The notes under the pieces: generated by a model | Database searches by the model: none | Seen by the model: the letters and a program-made list of their open reading frames with translations, nothing else | What the model was told of the DNA's origin: nothing | Shown: one piece after another, positions 25,931 to 37,337 of the stretch | Layout: each line of letters starts with the position of its first letter | How positions within the stretch are numbered: position 1 is the stretch's first letter | Made by a program: the position numbers and the translations under genes | Assembly (NCBI RefSeq): GCF_016086655.4 | Contig: NC_052136.2 | Coordinates: 44,694,492 to 44,758,491 of the forward strand | Origin: Lepeophtheirus salmonis | Taxonomy: Eukaryota > Arthropoda > Copepoda > Siphonostomatoida > Caligidae | Direction: 5' to 3' | DNA: 64,000 nt

Positions 25931-26410
25931 TTATACATATGTTATGATTGTTAAAATCCCTTTAAAAACAGATATGGCTTTGTGATGCTGAAGCATGTGC
26001 CTGACTTTCTGGACTTGGACAGTTTTTTTTTCTGCTTTCCTAGACCAATGCAGTTCTTGCAGTATTGACGCAACAAATGCCAACCCATCGAGGTGAAATT
26101 TCATCCACGTTGATTTTTTCATTATGAACGAATGCTCAAATGTATCTAACTTCTTTTTAAAATCCAAAAGATTCAAGGCTTTATCTTCTCATTTTGCTTC
26201 GTACTTATCCCCAATGGTTTTTAATGACATTGTTTCATCTTCCATTTGATGACTTGGAAGGAACCCGAATGGAAATTTCGGAAAATTATAGTTTTTATTA
26301 TTATTATTTTTTTTTGGCTCTGCTCCTAGCAGTGTTACTGGCCTACAATTATTGATATTAGTCCTGTCTTGCCCTTTTTTTATTCGAATTATGTTGTTGT
26401 TTTTTTTCAA
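25931..26410 (-). pseudogene. Non-LTR retrotransposon RT fragment
   Basis: On the minus strand, 26410 down to 26190 encodes RIKKGQDRTNINNCRPVTLL, a close fit to the RT block 'KpGkDpt...nyRPIsLl', followed after low-complexity N codons by FPFGFLPSHQ ('FGFlpgr.'). After a stop, 26176 to 25931 encodes LNLLDFKKKLDTFEHSFI and then WMKF, fitting the next block '..lDfeKAFD.veh.fi...L..mgf', with the catalytic Asp still present in DFKKKLD. The remaining palm motifs are absent, so it is a short decayed piece. It could be from the same family as the plus-strand remnant at 21.7-22.7 kb, which holds a later part of the RT, but the two do not overlap and this cannot be tested here. Confidence 0.6.
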
Positions 26411-26449
26411 TTAATATTTTCATAGAGTTTTCCCATGTATACATTTATT

Positions 26450-27085
26450 TGTGAAGAAAAAAATCCTTTTATTTTTAATCAAACGTCAATTTTCAATTTT
26501 TTAAGAAAAACACCCACAAAACAATGCATTTTGGACCAAAATTTTAAATCTCAGCAATATAGTTAATTATTTTCAATTTTTTAATCTTTTAGTTGATAAT
26601 TTTTGCAATATTTGAAAAAATAAACCTAGCTATTAAAGTATATATTTTTAATGCAATTATTCTCCATAAGCTTTTGGTTTTGAAAATAGGAAAAAGGTAT
26701 TTGTTAATTTGTGTTCATCTCTTACTAAACCAATAATTACTATTTTTTGTAAAATTTGTACTAAACATTTGTTTTAAATTTTCATGGCGAATTTCGATTT
26801 GCCCATTTTTTGACAAAAATTAAAGTTGGACTTTTCATCTATAAAAATTATTTCAGAATTATATGTCGGTATGTTATTTGAAATTTATAGCAATGTTTTT
26901 ATTTCAATTCATAGCAATAAATTTCATATCATATACAAGCGCATTACGATAATGCTTTTAAGAATACCCTATCGTTTACCTGCACCAAAGGGATCTTAAC
27001 ATTAAGCAGAAATAACCTTGACTATTGTCAATTTGCTTTCTTGCTCCTTTCTTGATCCCAACAACACCGTGGGCATCCTTTTCTA
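26450..27085 (+). repeat. Composite dispersed repeat R2, copy 1 (middle and 3' parts)
   Basis: 26456-26545 (ATCAAACGTCAATTTTCAA .. ACAATGCATTTTGG) matches 51060-51122. 26755-27080 (ATGGCGAATTTCGATTTG, ACCTGCACCAAAGGGATCTT, AACCTTGACTATTGTCAAT) matches 45770-46010. The element therefore carries the middle and right parts of a repeat whose left part is present in the two other copies. No coding motif was recognised. Confidence 0.6.
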
Positions 27086-28695
27086 GTTATAAATAAATCA
27101 TAAACTTCATAAATTAATTTTATCGGGGATGAAACTTTATTAGTTTCTGCGTTATTTATAAGTTTTGAATAAATTATTGAGGTTTCAAATACTGTTTTGA
27201 TGTATTTTAGTTTTTTTCTACTCTCAACGATGAATATGAAAAAAGGTGATGGGAGGAAGTAAAATATCCATTGATGTTTAATGATTAGAAGATTAAAAAT
27301 ATCTATAATCTATTTTCTACAACATAAGAAATGTAATATTTTTTTCTTCAACTACTTTTTTACAGGTATATATATATTAATAAAAAAGAATTCAACTCGT
27401 TCACTGATGCTCATACTATCACATTTAACAATTATTAAGGATAAATAAAGGTTTTTATTGATAAAATAATCATTTAAATGTTAGGATGGACAAATACAAC
27501 AGGCGTTAGGATCCCTGGATAAGTCGAAGAGAAAATTTAAGCAGCTATAAAATTAAATATTATAACATGGAGCTTATCAGTATTCTAGACACTACATATT
27601 AATAAGACTTCATTCTTAATAAAGCAGTACATCTAGAAATGAAAATACTAATAGTTGATTGTTTAATGTGCAGTGGATTATCAAAATGAGTAAGGAGAAA
27701 GCAGTTGTCGATGTTAATTATTTTATCATTTGTTGTGAGTACATGAGTATGTGAGTAAATTATACTATTTTTGTATATCATTGAATAAAAGTATATTCAT
27801 GTAAATACATTTCTTTTAAGTGTGTAATTATGAGTAATATTCTTAGAAATCTCTGTGCACATAATATTTCTACATAATTAAATAAATGGTGAGGCTTAAA
27901 ATAAAAATGAAAGCCAAAATATACTTTTTATAAGCAAATAATAACAACAAAGTCGAATATTTCATAAAACAAAACAATGGTAAATATATACTCGTATTTA
28001 TGTTTATTAATTTGCAAATTTTGTTATATATTTTTTTGCAAATGTTTCTATGTTAAATACTCACAACAGAACTGCATCCACATGGGTTATGTATGATTGT
28101 ATAATGTATATTGTTCTAAATTAAGTTACAAAATACAAAATAAACGATGTTTTGTTATTTATTTATTAACAAAAATGGACTTCTCATTCGAGTAATGAGA
28201 TGAACAAAGAAAGAGGGGGCGGGGGAAAGAATAATAGATCCTTTCTAAAGTACATACAACTACATCACGCAAAATTTATATGGCGACATCTATAGATAAA
28301 TATATGAACCTTTTATTTAGCAAAGTTTTTTGGCGTGTATGGGCTACATATATATGTATATACATTTGTTTGATGGCCTTTAAAATGGATCAAAGGATGC
28401 TCCTACGGATATATCTTTCTTTTAGTCTGTTTATGTTTATTGATTCTTTCTTTTTTCCACATATAAAACTTTATGAACACTTAAAATTTTATAAAATATA
28501 TATTTGGATATATATTATGTATACACGAATAACTATTATTAAAAGTCTACTTACTTTTGATACATACATTTACTAAATTACATGTCAACAACCATCAAAG
28601 TACCGCTTTGTCCGATGGATTAAAATCTAAAATTTGATGTTAATATGCACTAATGTATAGTATATGTCCTTAAGATATGTAAAAATAAAAGTTAT
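27086..28695. other. Intergenic AT-rich DNA, no gene seen
   Basis: Nothing recognised. A hydrophobic 98-codon frame at 28280-28576 is rich in codons expected from AT-rich noise and was not called. Confidence 0.45.
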
Positions 28696-28699
28696 AGAA

Positions 28700-28950
28700 A
28701 ATTAATGTGGTCATCCTCACAGTTAAAGGAATTTTTAAGAGGAGGGATGCTTAGCTGTCATGGGATGAATAAACTAAAAACCAATTCTACACGGTAATTG
28801 CTATATCAAGGATATATAGCCTGTAATTACTTTGTATATTCTCAATTTTAATCAGAGTCTAATAAAGACTTAAATTTATAATTGCCGAGGAGCTAAACCT
28901 CATTTTACTCTTCGTCTTTCTTGAGTATACAAACTAGTTATTTCTACTAA
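28700..28950 (+). repeat. Dispersed repeat R1, copy d (diverged)
   Basis: Weaker but ordered matches to copies a-c: TTAATGTGGTCATCCTCACA, AGTTAAAGGAATTTTTAAGA, TGCTTAGCTGTCATG, TTCTCAATTTTAATCAGAGT, CTAATAAAGAC, TACTCTTCGTCTTTCTTGAG. The central section is replaced by unrelated sequence. Confidence 0.5.
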
Positions 28951-30050
28951 GTTCAATGTTCTGTCTTCAAAAATTAAATAATAATCACAACAGTATTGCA
29001 AATAAAAACTATTATGATTACTTATTATAATACGCAGTTCCTGCTTTCTAGGATATATTTTATACACATCTACTCATTTGAACATTACGGTGTCATGAGA
29101 CAAGTAAAACAGAAGAATAGAAGTTTAAATTTAAATTAACTGTATTAAGGTTGGTACATTTTCTATAATTTTCATTTCATAACCCACCCTACACCCAAGT
29201 CATGTAATTGACAATAAACTCGAGTTGTCTCCTAAAACCTTCAATACTATAATTTTATTTTCATATTTGTGTAAGGGATTTCAAATATTAAAAAATGGGG
29301 GATTGTTTTTTTGAAAAATTACTCCGTATTTATGAGACAGCATAATGTAAATATGTTGCATAGTAAATGGTATAGGCTTATAATAAATAAATTTTTTGAT
29401 TTTTGCGTTGTAATCAACCATATTACGTTTGATCACTTACATATGTTATGGCCCAGCAAATTTTTCAATTTAATTAAGGGAAATTGATTGTTTTATCAAT
29501 AAATGTAGAAATATTTTTCTTAAAAATAAATATGCATTTGTAGATTACTATATATGTTCTACTACATTGGTTAATTAAAAACAGCTATTTAAATAATTCT
29601 TAAACTATGTTTAAGATTGTGTTATCCGATCTTATCACGGATACATTCTAAGAATAATCACGGAATAAATACGAAAAACTTCTACAGAGGTACACGCGTA
29701 TCCCACATATATTTATCTACACATACCAGTTTGACACATCTTAAATAATAACAATAAATATATACATATGTATGTATTATAAAGTTTATATGTACATGTA
29801 CATGTATAAAAAACTTGATTTTAACATATGCTTTAAATTTTAAATGAATACTGACTCATTCCTCTTAAATTTCTTTTAAATAAATGGATACATTAAAATT
29901 ATTACAAACATTATTGCAAAAAATATTTATTAACTAAATTTACTAAATTTACAGATTTACGTTTTATTGAATAAAAAAATGCAACTAAGAGAATTCACTT
30001 TAAAATATAATTTCCTCCCATTATAGTCTATATAATTTTAACTAAGATTA
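28951..30050. other. Intergenic AT-rich DNA, no gene seen
   Basis: Nothing recognised; short (TATG)n-type tracts occur near 29760-29780. Confidence 0.45.
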
Positions 30051-30233
30051 TCAATCACTAATATTATTAATGGAACTTATGGCTAAGGATTTTTTTGTTT
30101 TTTTTTTCAACCATTCTTCAACCTTTTGACGTTTATCATTAAGTAATTCCGTATTAGTTTTAGGATATGGCCTTACTATATAAGCTGCTAATTCAATATC
30201 ATAACTTTCTATTGTCTTTAAAGAGTTTGATCA
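30051..30233 (-). CDS. Candidate exon or protein fossil, unknown family (low confidence)
   Basis: The minus strand is open for about 60 codons from 30233 down to TGA at 30051. The text includes TIESYDIELAAYIVRPYP and then LNDKRQKVEEWLKKKTKK. It has no ATG at its start and would need an upstream exon. The residue mix (E, D, K, R, Y, W) is unusual for this AT-rich background, and a coiled-coil-like helix is plausible. I do not recognise the family. A transposon fossil is as likely as a host exon. Confidence 0.2.
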
Positions 30234-31067
30234 TCAAAAAAATAATACTTTACCCCATTTAAAGCAACCAGTAAATAAAAAAATAAATTTCTGTATAGAG
30301 AAATCCATAAAGGTTAATAAAAACATCAAACAATATCATAGTAAAGTTCAATTAGAATTTCTTAATAGAAACAATTAAAAATAATGTTATTTTAGTAAAA
30401 GATATTAAAAAAAATTGGAGGCCTAATTGAAGGTACTAACTTCTGATCAAATTATGTTATAATTCGAAGATCAAAATGGAATCAGTTACAGAAGATCTGA
30501 TTTCCATAGTAAATGGTATATGCATAGTAAGACAATGTGCCCACACTTAGGTGGATTACGATAAAAAAGATGTGTGTAGCTTCATAAATAAATACTTACA
30601 TGATGAAAATGCAATTAATATAGTACGTTAATGGACATTAAAATGGAAATTACTTGAATACAACTGACTATGAAATGCCTGTACATCAAATTATTTTAAG
30701 AATTCATGTTTACAATTGCTTTAGGTATATAAAAACATTTTTTTATCCAATTATTATTTTTTGTAAATATTTATATCTATTAATTGAATATAACTATTCA
30801 ATATAATAAATGGTTAATTCATTTTTATAATTTTCAATACAATTTAATTTAAATACTAAATGGATTTTTTTTTTTTTTGAATTAGTCACAATAATTTTGA
30901 AGTAGTAATTTTTCAATTTAATGTTAGTTATTTGCTACAAAAAAATATGGTATGTTGGTTTCTTTTATTTTATCACTTGGACTTATTATGTCTTACCACT
31001 GGGGAAGTAAATAATGTATTTATTGAATTATGTAGTTGTAAAAAATATGTAAATCATAGGATTTCTT
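30234..31067. other. Intergenic AT-rich DNA, no gene seen
   Basis: Nothing recognised except a small imperfect hairpin at about 30476-30515 (ATGGAATCAG paired with CTGATTTCCAT). Confidence 0.45.
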
Positions 31068-31137
31068 ATTTTTTTCTTAAAATTTACATATTAAGATGAA
31101 AATTGAAATCTTAATATGTAAATCTTAAGAAAAAAAT
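31068..31137. repeat. 30-nt near-perfect inverted repeat (long hairpin)
   Basis: The left arm 31068-31097 and the right arm 31108-31137 are reverse complements at 29 of 30 positions, with a 10-base loop (31098-31107). The stem core is TTTACATATTAAGAT opposite ATCTTAATATGTAAA, extended by TCTTAA/TTAAGA and an A/T run. It lies outside every element recognised here. Confidence 0.9.
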
Positions 31138-31755
31138 ACTAAATCTCCAATGAAAATCTCAAATTACTCCGGTCTGATCTAATAAACATTAGTATTATTG
31201 GTATCACTGAAAGTAAAAGTTAAAGTTACTTCTAATAAAATTAATTAGCTACTTCAAATCTAAAATTAAAAAAAAAATTACATACTTAACATATGTATAT
31301 TAGGCTTGTTTGGTTTTCATTTTTTTTCGAATTTTGATTACGGGTGCTGTGGAAATAATCATCTTTAGATATGAAAATAATAGGAATAAAAATTCATTGT
31401 TCCACAAATTCATCAGTTTTTAAAAATTAATTATTTTTTCTTATTTTGACCATATTTTTTATTTACGTATATACTTAATTTTTTATACAATAAAATCTTA
31501 GGTATTAATTAAATTTACAGATAGTATTGTCTATTTTTTTTTTTTTTTCTTTGAACAAAGGTTATTTATCCTGAAAAAAGAAGAAAACTAATACTTATTT
31601 TGATAATTCCCGTATAAGGCGCTCCTATTAGGATTGAAATTTATTTACAATTACACACTTCTAATATCTAGCTTTTTCTCAATAATTTCTACAAAGGGGT
31701 ATGGTAGACCGTCCAATCATGCTGAATAAACGTTCATCTTTGCACTGAGTGTTAG
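31138..31755. other. Intergenic AT-rich DNA, no gene seen
   Basis: Nothing recognised; long T runs near 31531-31548. Confidence 0.45.
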
Positions 31756-31830
31756 GAAATACGGAGAATTTCCGAAAAAACAAGAAATACAGAGAATTTC
31801 CGAAAAAGTGAGGAAATTCTCGAAAAATCG
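31756..31830 (+). repeat. 28-bp tandem repeat (about 2.6 copies)
   Basis: Two units, 31756-31783 and 31784-31811, share GAAATAC.GAGAATTTCCGAAAAA with few differences. A third partial unit follows (GGAAATTCTCGAAAAATCG) in which the core is altered. Confidence 0.75.
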
Positions 31831-32160
31831 CTGTTTCATGCCTTTCTCTCTCTCTTTGCCTCGTCTTTTTCCTTTTCCTTTTTTCCCCTTTATTTTCTTC
31901 TTCTTCTTCGAGTGTCGACCAGTTTGCCAGCCAAAAACACGAATTCTGCTAAAGCGGCATAGAGTAGTATGCTGGGACCAACCACGGCATGACCGGTCTT
32001 GAAAGGCCTTGGTGCTTTTGAAAAGCTAAGAGTAACAATGAGGTTTGCTCGTTGGCATTTATTAGTATAAGTCCCTGTTGAACGTAGTGAGGTTTGTGTT
32101 TATTTCCTTCATCTCACCAGTGTTTGCAGCTGATCTAATAAAACGTCATGACAGATAAGC
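31831..32160. other. CT-rich tract and GC-richer island
   Basis: 31841-31910 is almost pure pyrimidine on the plus strand (CTCTCTCTTT... TTCTTCTTCTTC). 31911-32160 is visibly richer in G+C and CpG than the surroundings (CGACCAG, GCGGCAT, CACGGCATGACCGG). The minus strand is open for 103 codons over 31717-32025 with a lysine/arginine-rich centre encoded by the pyrimidine tract; no ATG lies near its start and no domain is recognised. I looked for 5S, U1 and U2 RNA matches from memory and saw none. Confidence 0.5.
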
Positions 32161-33333
32161 TGCTCTTTTCCCAAAATGGAAGAGAGCAAAGAGCAAAGGT
32201 AAACTCAATTACAGCACAAGTAGTTGATCCTTCATTTAAAAAAAAAGTAAAATCATGGATTTTAATGGCACTCCATAATTCAGTAAAATTGCTGGTGTTT
32301 GGCAATTTTTATTGTGAGTTGTGAGTTAAATTTTTGTTTGGGATTAGCCAATTCTGAGAAAAAGCAAAGGAAAATATCAATTGTTACCCAGAGGATTTTT
32401 GTTACAAGAAAATCGAGGTCACTGATTCCGCCACCTTAAGAGGAAGACTCTCTTATTGGATGGTGTCACAATGATAGTTTTTTTCACGTGAGCCTCTTAA
32501 TATAAATAAATTAATTTATTGAACACGTCAGAATTCAAGATAAGAGCAATTGTTGAGTTGATTTTTCTTATTATTATTACCTTTCAATCCTGATATAGAA
32601 TCTCTTTATAAAAATAAATAATGATATTTTAAAGTACCTTTTTATATGTTTCATAAAAATGTTTTGTAGAAAATTCAAACAGTCTTTTTTTTTTTCATTG
32701 TATTTTAATAAATGTATTTTTTACGTTTGAAAAATGTTAATGCTTAAAATTAAAAAGTATTTTTCCTCATAGACTTTTATATGTATACACCCTAAATTTA
32801 AATTTACTTATTTACGTTTGGAAGCACATAATGGATAATGAATATAACTAGAAGTGTAATTTATGTTCAATTATTCATAGTTTAGACTTTTTCTGCTCGT
32901 TGTGTGAAAAAGGAAAGAAAAGAGCATAGACGCAAAGGAGGTACTGACCGAAAACCTTTATTTTAAATTACGATGTTGTTTTGATATTTCTCAAATTCTT
33001 CATGATTTCATCAAAATTTGTTTTTTTATCTAAAAGCTTAAGACTATATCTTTATAAAATCTATTTCTTTTATTGTTGCTATAATGAGACGTTGTAAATT
33101 ACCTTACTTAACCGGATTGATATAGTATAATTTTTTAGATTTAATTTTCGTCCATTTTTTAATTCCAGACCCTTCTCGATCGAGCAAGATCATTTTTTAT
33201 TTTCATCATTGGGTAACAAGTAATTAAATTGTTTAATATTTTTTTAAATGGTCATAATATAATATAATTTTTTGTTTCACTCTTGGGCCTAAATTAAAGT
33301 TCAATTTGACCTGTTTCTGTTTGTTAAATCGAT
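32161..33333. other. Intergenic AT-rich DNA, no gene seen
   Basis: Nothing recognised. Confidence 0.45.
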
Positions 33334-33594
33334 ATGGGTTTCACATCCCCTAAAACTTTTTTCTTTGAAGTTTATTTTTTATCTCCTAATTATTTGTTTT
33401 TTTATTCATACTGCCAATCAAGCCCCAAGATCAAAGTATGTGTTGATGAGATGCTTTTTGTTGTAACTTTTAATGTTAACTCTTTTTTAAATGTATCAAA
33501 AATTAGCTCTAAAAGGTTTTCAGTTGAAAAAACTGAAATAAAAAATTTGAACAGTGATAATGATGTAGAAGAAGAGATTTCAGAACTTAATTGA
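33334..33594 (+). CDS. Small ORF, unknown (low confidence)
   Basis: ATG at 33334 opens 86 codons. The first third is phenylalanine/tyrosine-rich and looks like noise. The last 45 residues (from CVDEMLFVVTFNVNSFLN to the acidic end DNDVEEEISELN) are better mixed, and a possible splice acceptor (..TTTATTCATACTGCCAATCAAG) lies near 33421, so the later part could be an exon. No family is recognised and no partner exon is identified. The minus strand is also open over most of it, which weakens the case. Confidence 0.15.
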   Translation: MGFTSPKTFFFEVYFLSPNYLFFYSYCQSSPKIKVCVDEMLFVVTFNVNSFLNVSKISSKRFSVEKTEIKNLNSDNDVEEEISELN

Positions 33595-35294
33595 TAACCC
33601 ACATTTTTTTAACGCTCCTTTAACTGTTCGGATGGAGCTGTACTCATTTTCAGTATTAGTAAATATTCTAGCATTACAATTGCTCCGTCTGACCTATGAA
33701 CTATTTTTGAATTCCATATACAAAATACATATTTTCTTCTCTAGGAACGAAAGAGAAAAAAGATCATCCAGAGCCTGAGAACAATTTTAATAATGACCAA
33801 GATCTTTTTAATTTGTGTGTTTGGTTATTTTGAGTGTATTTATGGACTATTGCTAGAAATAGCTATGTTAAAAAATTCAAAAAAATAGATTTGAAGACAA
33901 TAACAAACTTTATTTGATGCTTGATACTTTTAATTTCATTGAAGCCAATATTTCTTATATTTATTCGGCAAGAACGAAGTAATTTGAGTTTTTCGACTAC
34001 TTCATTGCCTCTGCTTCTTAAATTCTATATACATTTTTTGATATACATTATCACATAGATGGTTCATGTCCGTTTAATGAAATTTCGTCAAATGATAGTT
34101 GAAACAATTACATATGTGAGACAATATAAAAAATATAATTATTCACAAAATAATACAAAATTATACCTAATATTATTTCAATCTTCCATCTCTTTCAAGA
34201 GGAAAAAATATTTCAACCACCCTCCATGTTGTTAACATACCTAGTTAAAATTATCAAAATATATTAAATTTATAAAATAATACAAGGGTTTAAATCCCCT
34301 GTAAGATTGGAACATAAAATAGCAGAGGCTGAAACAAGAATTTGATTGAAAATATCTTAGTATATCCGTTGAGTTAATAAAATTTACTGTTATTGATTGT
34401 TATCGGATTTCATTATAAATAATTAATAAATTAGGAAAACATTGGTTTCTCTTTTATTGTAGGTACATTTGTATAGAAATAGAAAATAATTTGTCTTCGG
34501 TTTTAAGTGATTTTTTCAAGAAGGATTTGAACCTATATTTTGGTTCAGACTGGGATCTCGGATGGAAAATAGAACTTATATAGTTTTCAAATTGTGTGCC
34601 AATTTTTTCAATCCAAATAAATAGACAATATCATTGGGTCTCATTTTATATTTCAATTTTTTCCTCCATCCTGTTTTATTATTAGTAAAAGTATAATTCA
34701 TGCAACTAAATATGACGTTGTTTTAGATACACACATTATGTAAACAATCATTCATGTATAGAATCGGTCTAACCCAACTTTTAAAATTAGACTATTTTTT
34801 TAAGGATTGATGTAAATCGATTTTTTCTTTGAGACAGGTGCAGACTAAGCTTCTTTAAAGGATTGAATTCTTCCAGTCTGTCATAACTGTCTCAGACCGG
34901 TGTAGAATTTCTGAACGAACTCCAACACTAAACAGTGTATATTTATGTAATTATAGCAGTATGCTTAGTAACTATCTCGTTTTCTTCTACATTATTTGTG
35001 AGATTTATCCGTCTTTTTTTTCTTTTAATAGACTATAAACATATTTTACTTCCGTCATTTTCAAAAAAATGATTTTCATAGTCATACACATATGTAGTAG
35101 TATGTATATATACTTAAGTATGATATGACTAAGGAAAGCACTTATGGTTTAAGAAAGAAAAATAAACATAAAACAATTTATAGAAAGACATTCTGTCTTG
35201 ATGATTTCCTTGATGATGGTGTAAAATAAAAGAAAGGAAAAAAATAGTAGATTTAAAGTTTTATCTTGTATGAATACAAATTCTTGAATGTATG
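33595..35294. other. Intergenic AT-rich DNA, no gene seen
   Basis: No gene recognised. A run of GTCT/AGAC-type words near 34855-34910 (CAGTCTGTCAT, CTCAGACCGGTGTAG) could be a scrap of a short repeat but has no second copy I could see. Confidence 0.4.
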
Positions 35295-35296
35295 TA

Positions 35297-36134
35297 CAGG
35301 GTGTAAAGTTATCAAAGCCCCCAATTTTACGTACTCTCTTGGGTAAAACAAGGACACTAAGACAGCTTATTTTTTTTGTTAGATAGCTTGTTCAAACTTG
35401 CACCAGTTGAAAAAATAAATGAATCAATTGGCGTATTGGTTGTCCCAAATATTTGGAAAAGGGACGGAGCCCTCCATGAACTTAGAGGAGGGAGCAAAAA
35501 TACAACACGGTTAAGAGGTAATTTGATGCCCTTAAAGGTGATTTGGATGGAACATCAATGCATGGTAAGGTCAAAGGTTGCAGTGACAGTGTCTGTATGC
35601 CAGAATTCGTACCCAGAAACCAACGAATCGTCAGGGAGAACCCATGGAAGTCCATCAGTGCAATTGTTCGACAACCTGTCCAGTACAAGTCATTGATCCA
35701 GCTCTGTATTCGCAAAAACCTTTTTAACTATTTGTGCACGATGAGGAATGGCCAGATCTTGAGAAAAAAGGCCAAGGAAAAGCGCTCCAACCTGGAACAG
35801 AGAAGATAATTTAGACGACTTCATTTTGCCGAACTTTTGGCCTCCAAATTTACCTGATCAGAATCTGATGTATTTGTTGGTGTAAGGGGCAATCAAACAA
35901 CTAACCAACCGAACCCCCTACAACACCAAAGACCAACTTATCAGTGGGATCAAGAAGGAGAAAGGCTTGCTTGTACTTTTGGTTGAAGGTGATTTTATAA
36001 AATAAAATTAATTAGAATCCATGAAGCTGTCAGAATCTTGATTTATTTTTAGAAATCTGATAAATGTTTGGAGAGAAAATTGTATTTAAAAAAAAAAGAA
36101 GCCTTTTAGGGGCAAAGATAACTTGTGCACCCTA
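35297..36134 (+). mobile_element. Internally deleted mariner/Tc1-like element with TIRs (family C)
   Basis: The left end CAGGGTGTAAAGTTATCAAA (35297-35316, then GCCCC) pairs with the right end, whose reverse complement reads TAGGGTGCACAAGTTATCTT (36134 inward), then TGCCCC. TA dinucleotides flank both ends (35295-35296 and 36135-36136). The interior carries the two HTH segments of a transposase and then the 'WPP..PD.N' segment, with the catalytic core missing. At 838 bp it is a deletion derivative of an element normally about 1.3 kb. The TIRs differ from those of families A and B, so this is a separate lineage. Confidence 0.8.
35376..36005 (+). pseudogene. Deleted transposase inside family C element
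   Basis: 35376-35540 (one frame) begins LFKLAPVEKINESIGVLVV, resembling the first HTH. From 35575 another frame gives ENPWKSISAIVRQPVQYKSL then IQLCIRKNL, the second HTH ('..pg.S...la.el.vskslI.r.i.kDL'), then MRNGQILRKKAKEKRS ('..rrGq.lt.kaKekRl..skkLL'). A stop follows at 35807. The sequence then jumps to ILPNFWPPNLPDQN (about 35825-35866), the landmark at the third catalytic residue, and NRTPYNTKDQLISGIKKE (about 35908-35963). The first two catalytic Asp regions are absent. What remains could encode only a DNA-binding peptide. Confidence 0.65.
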
Positions 36135-36136
36135 TA

Positions 36137-37337
36137 TTTGTAAATATAAGAGACTTTATTTAGAGAAAGCAGGATTATAATAATGAGAGGAACTATTGAA
36201 TTTTTTTTCCCTAATTGTTAATTTGTAAAATATGATAATGACTTGTTCATTTTCATGCTTAACATGAAATTATATTTATGTATGCAAATGACTATGCTAT
36301 TAGTAGGGGTGCAACTTTCATGGAGCACAATGAGTTGGCGAGATCGAAACTTCTGGTACTATTGATTTTGCATCAGCTGTTTTGTATATTACACTATACA
36401 AAAAAATCAGACCTTAGATCGCCTTCCAGATAAAACCTAGATTTATATTGTTAGTGAAGCCCTTGAGCACGAAAATTGCAATAAAATTTTTAACTGGAAT
36501 TGGTTTGGCCTTGAAAGTATTTTTTAACACTATCATTTTTAGGTTAAAGTTACGATTCAGAGGCATATTTTGACGTGAAATAAATATAAAAATGAATACT
36601 AGAGGTGATATCAATTGATAAAAACCTTCCATCATTGAAAAAATAAATTGTTCATTAAGTATCTGAAATAAAGCTCTAAGAAAATGTGTCTAATCATACA
36701 AAAATGGAGTATCAAATTTCAAAAGCTAATATTGTTTGCAAAAAATATATAATTCTGCTCTTAAGATAATTTCAAATGCTTTTATATATCAAATTTATAG
36801 CGATTGAAGGTTTTAATGATTCTTTTTTGTCGCATAGGGTTATCAAAATGAAGAATTTCAACATTTATAGAAAATATATTGTGTTGTACTGATTTTACCA
36901 ACTGATTTTGATCCTTATTAATTTTCATTTTACTGGCAAGGATGTGACATAAAATAAAGATAACGACGTGATTAATACGAGGGCGGACTTTAAATATCAG
37001 ATATAATTGAAGAATCAATAATACTAGACCATAAAACTGAACATGTTTGGATTGAACTTATGGTTTTTTGGTTTGAGAGCTGTTTAAATGGAAAAAAATT
37101 ATCTTTGAGTTACAAAATTACTTAACTTTTTAGCAAGAAATTCGCGAGACACAAAACCCTGTGATCATCTAATTTAAACAACTTTCGAACATCTTTTATT
37201 AAAACTTTTATTTGAACAGCTTGATAAAAAATGTGACTGAGTAATAGTTGTCAAGGATGTTTCCAATTTGCGGCTGTTTAAACCAAATTTCAAATAATTT
37301 TTTGGTAATTTATCATCTTAGATATAACAGGAATTAA
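36137..37337. other. Intergenic AT-rich DNA, no gene seen
   Basis: Nothing recognised; minus-strand frames at 36414-36635 and 36782-37018 have no motif. Confidence 0.45.

Noticed and set aside
28280..28576. 98-codon hydrophobic plus-strand ORF
   Set aside because: It could be read as a membrane protein, but composition follows base content, tyrosine/isoleucine runs come from TATA repeats, and no start or splice context supports it.
31911..32020. Possible 5S rRNA or U snRNA gene in the GC-richer island
   Set aside because: Only scattered short similarity to 5S (GTAGTA..GGGACC..) and none of the conserved internal promoter; no Sm site or U1/U2 5' end.
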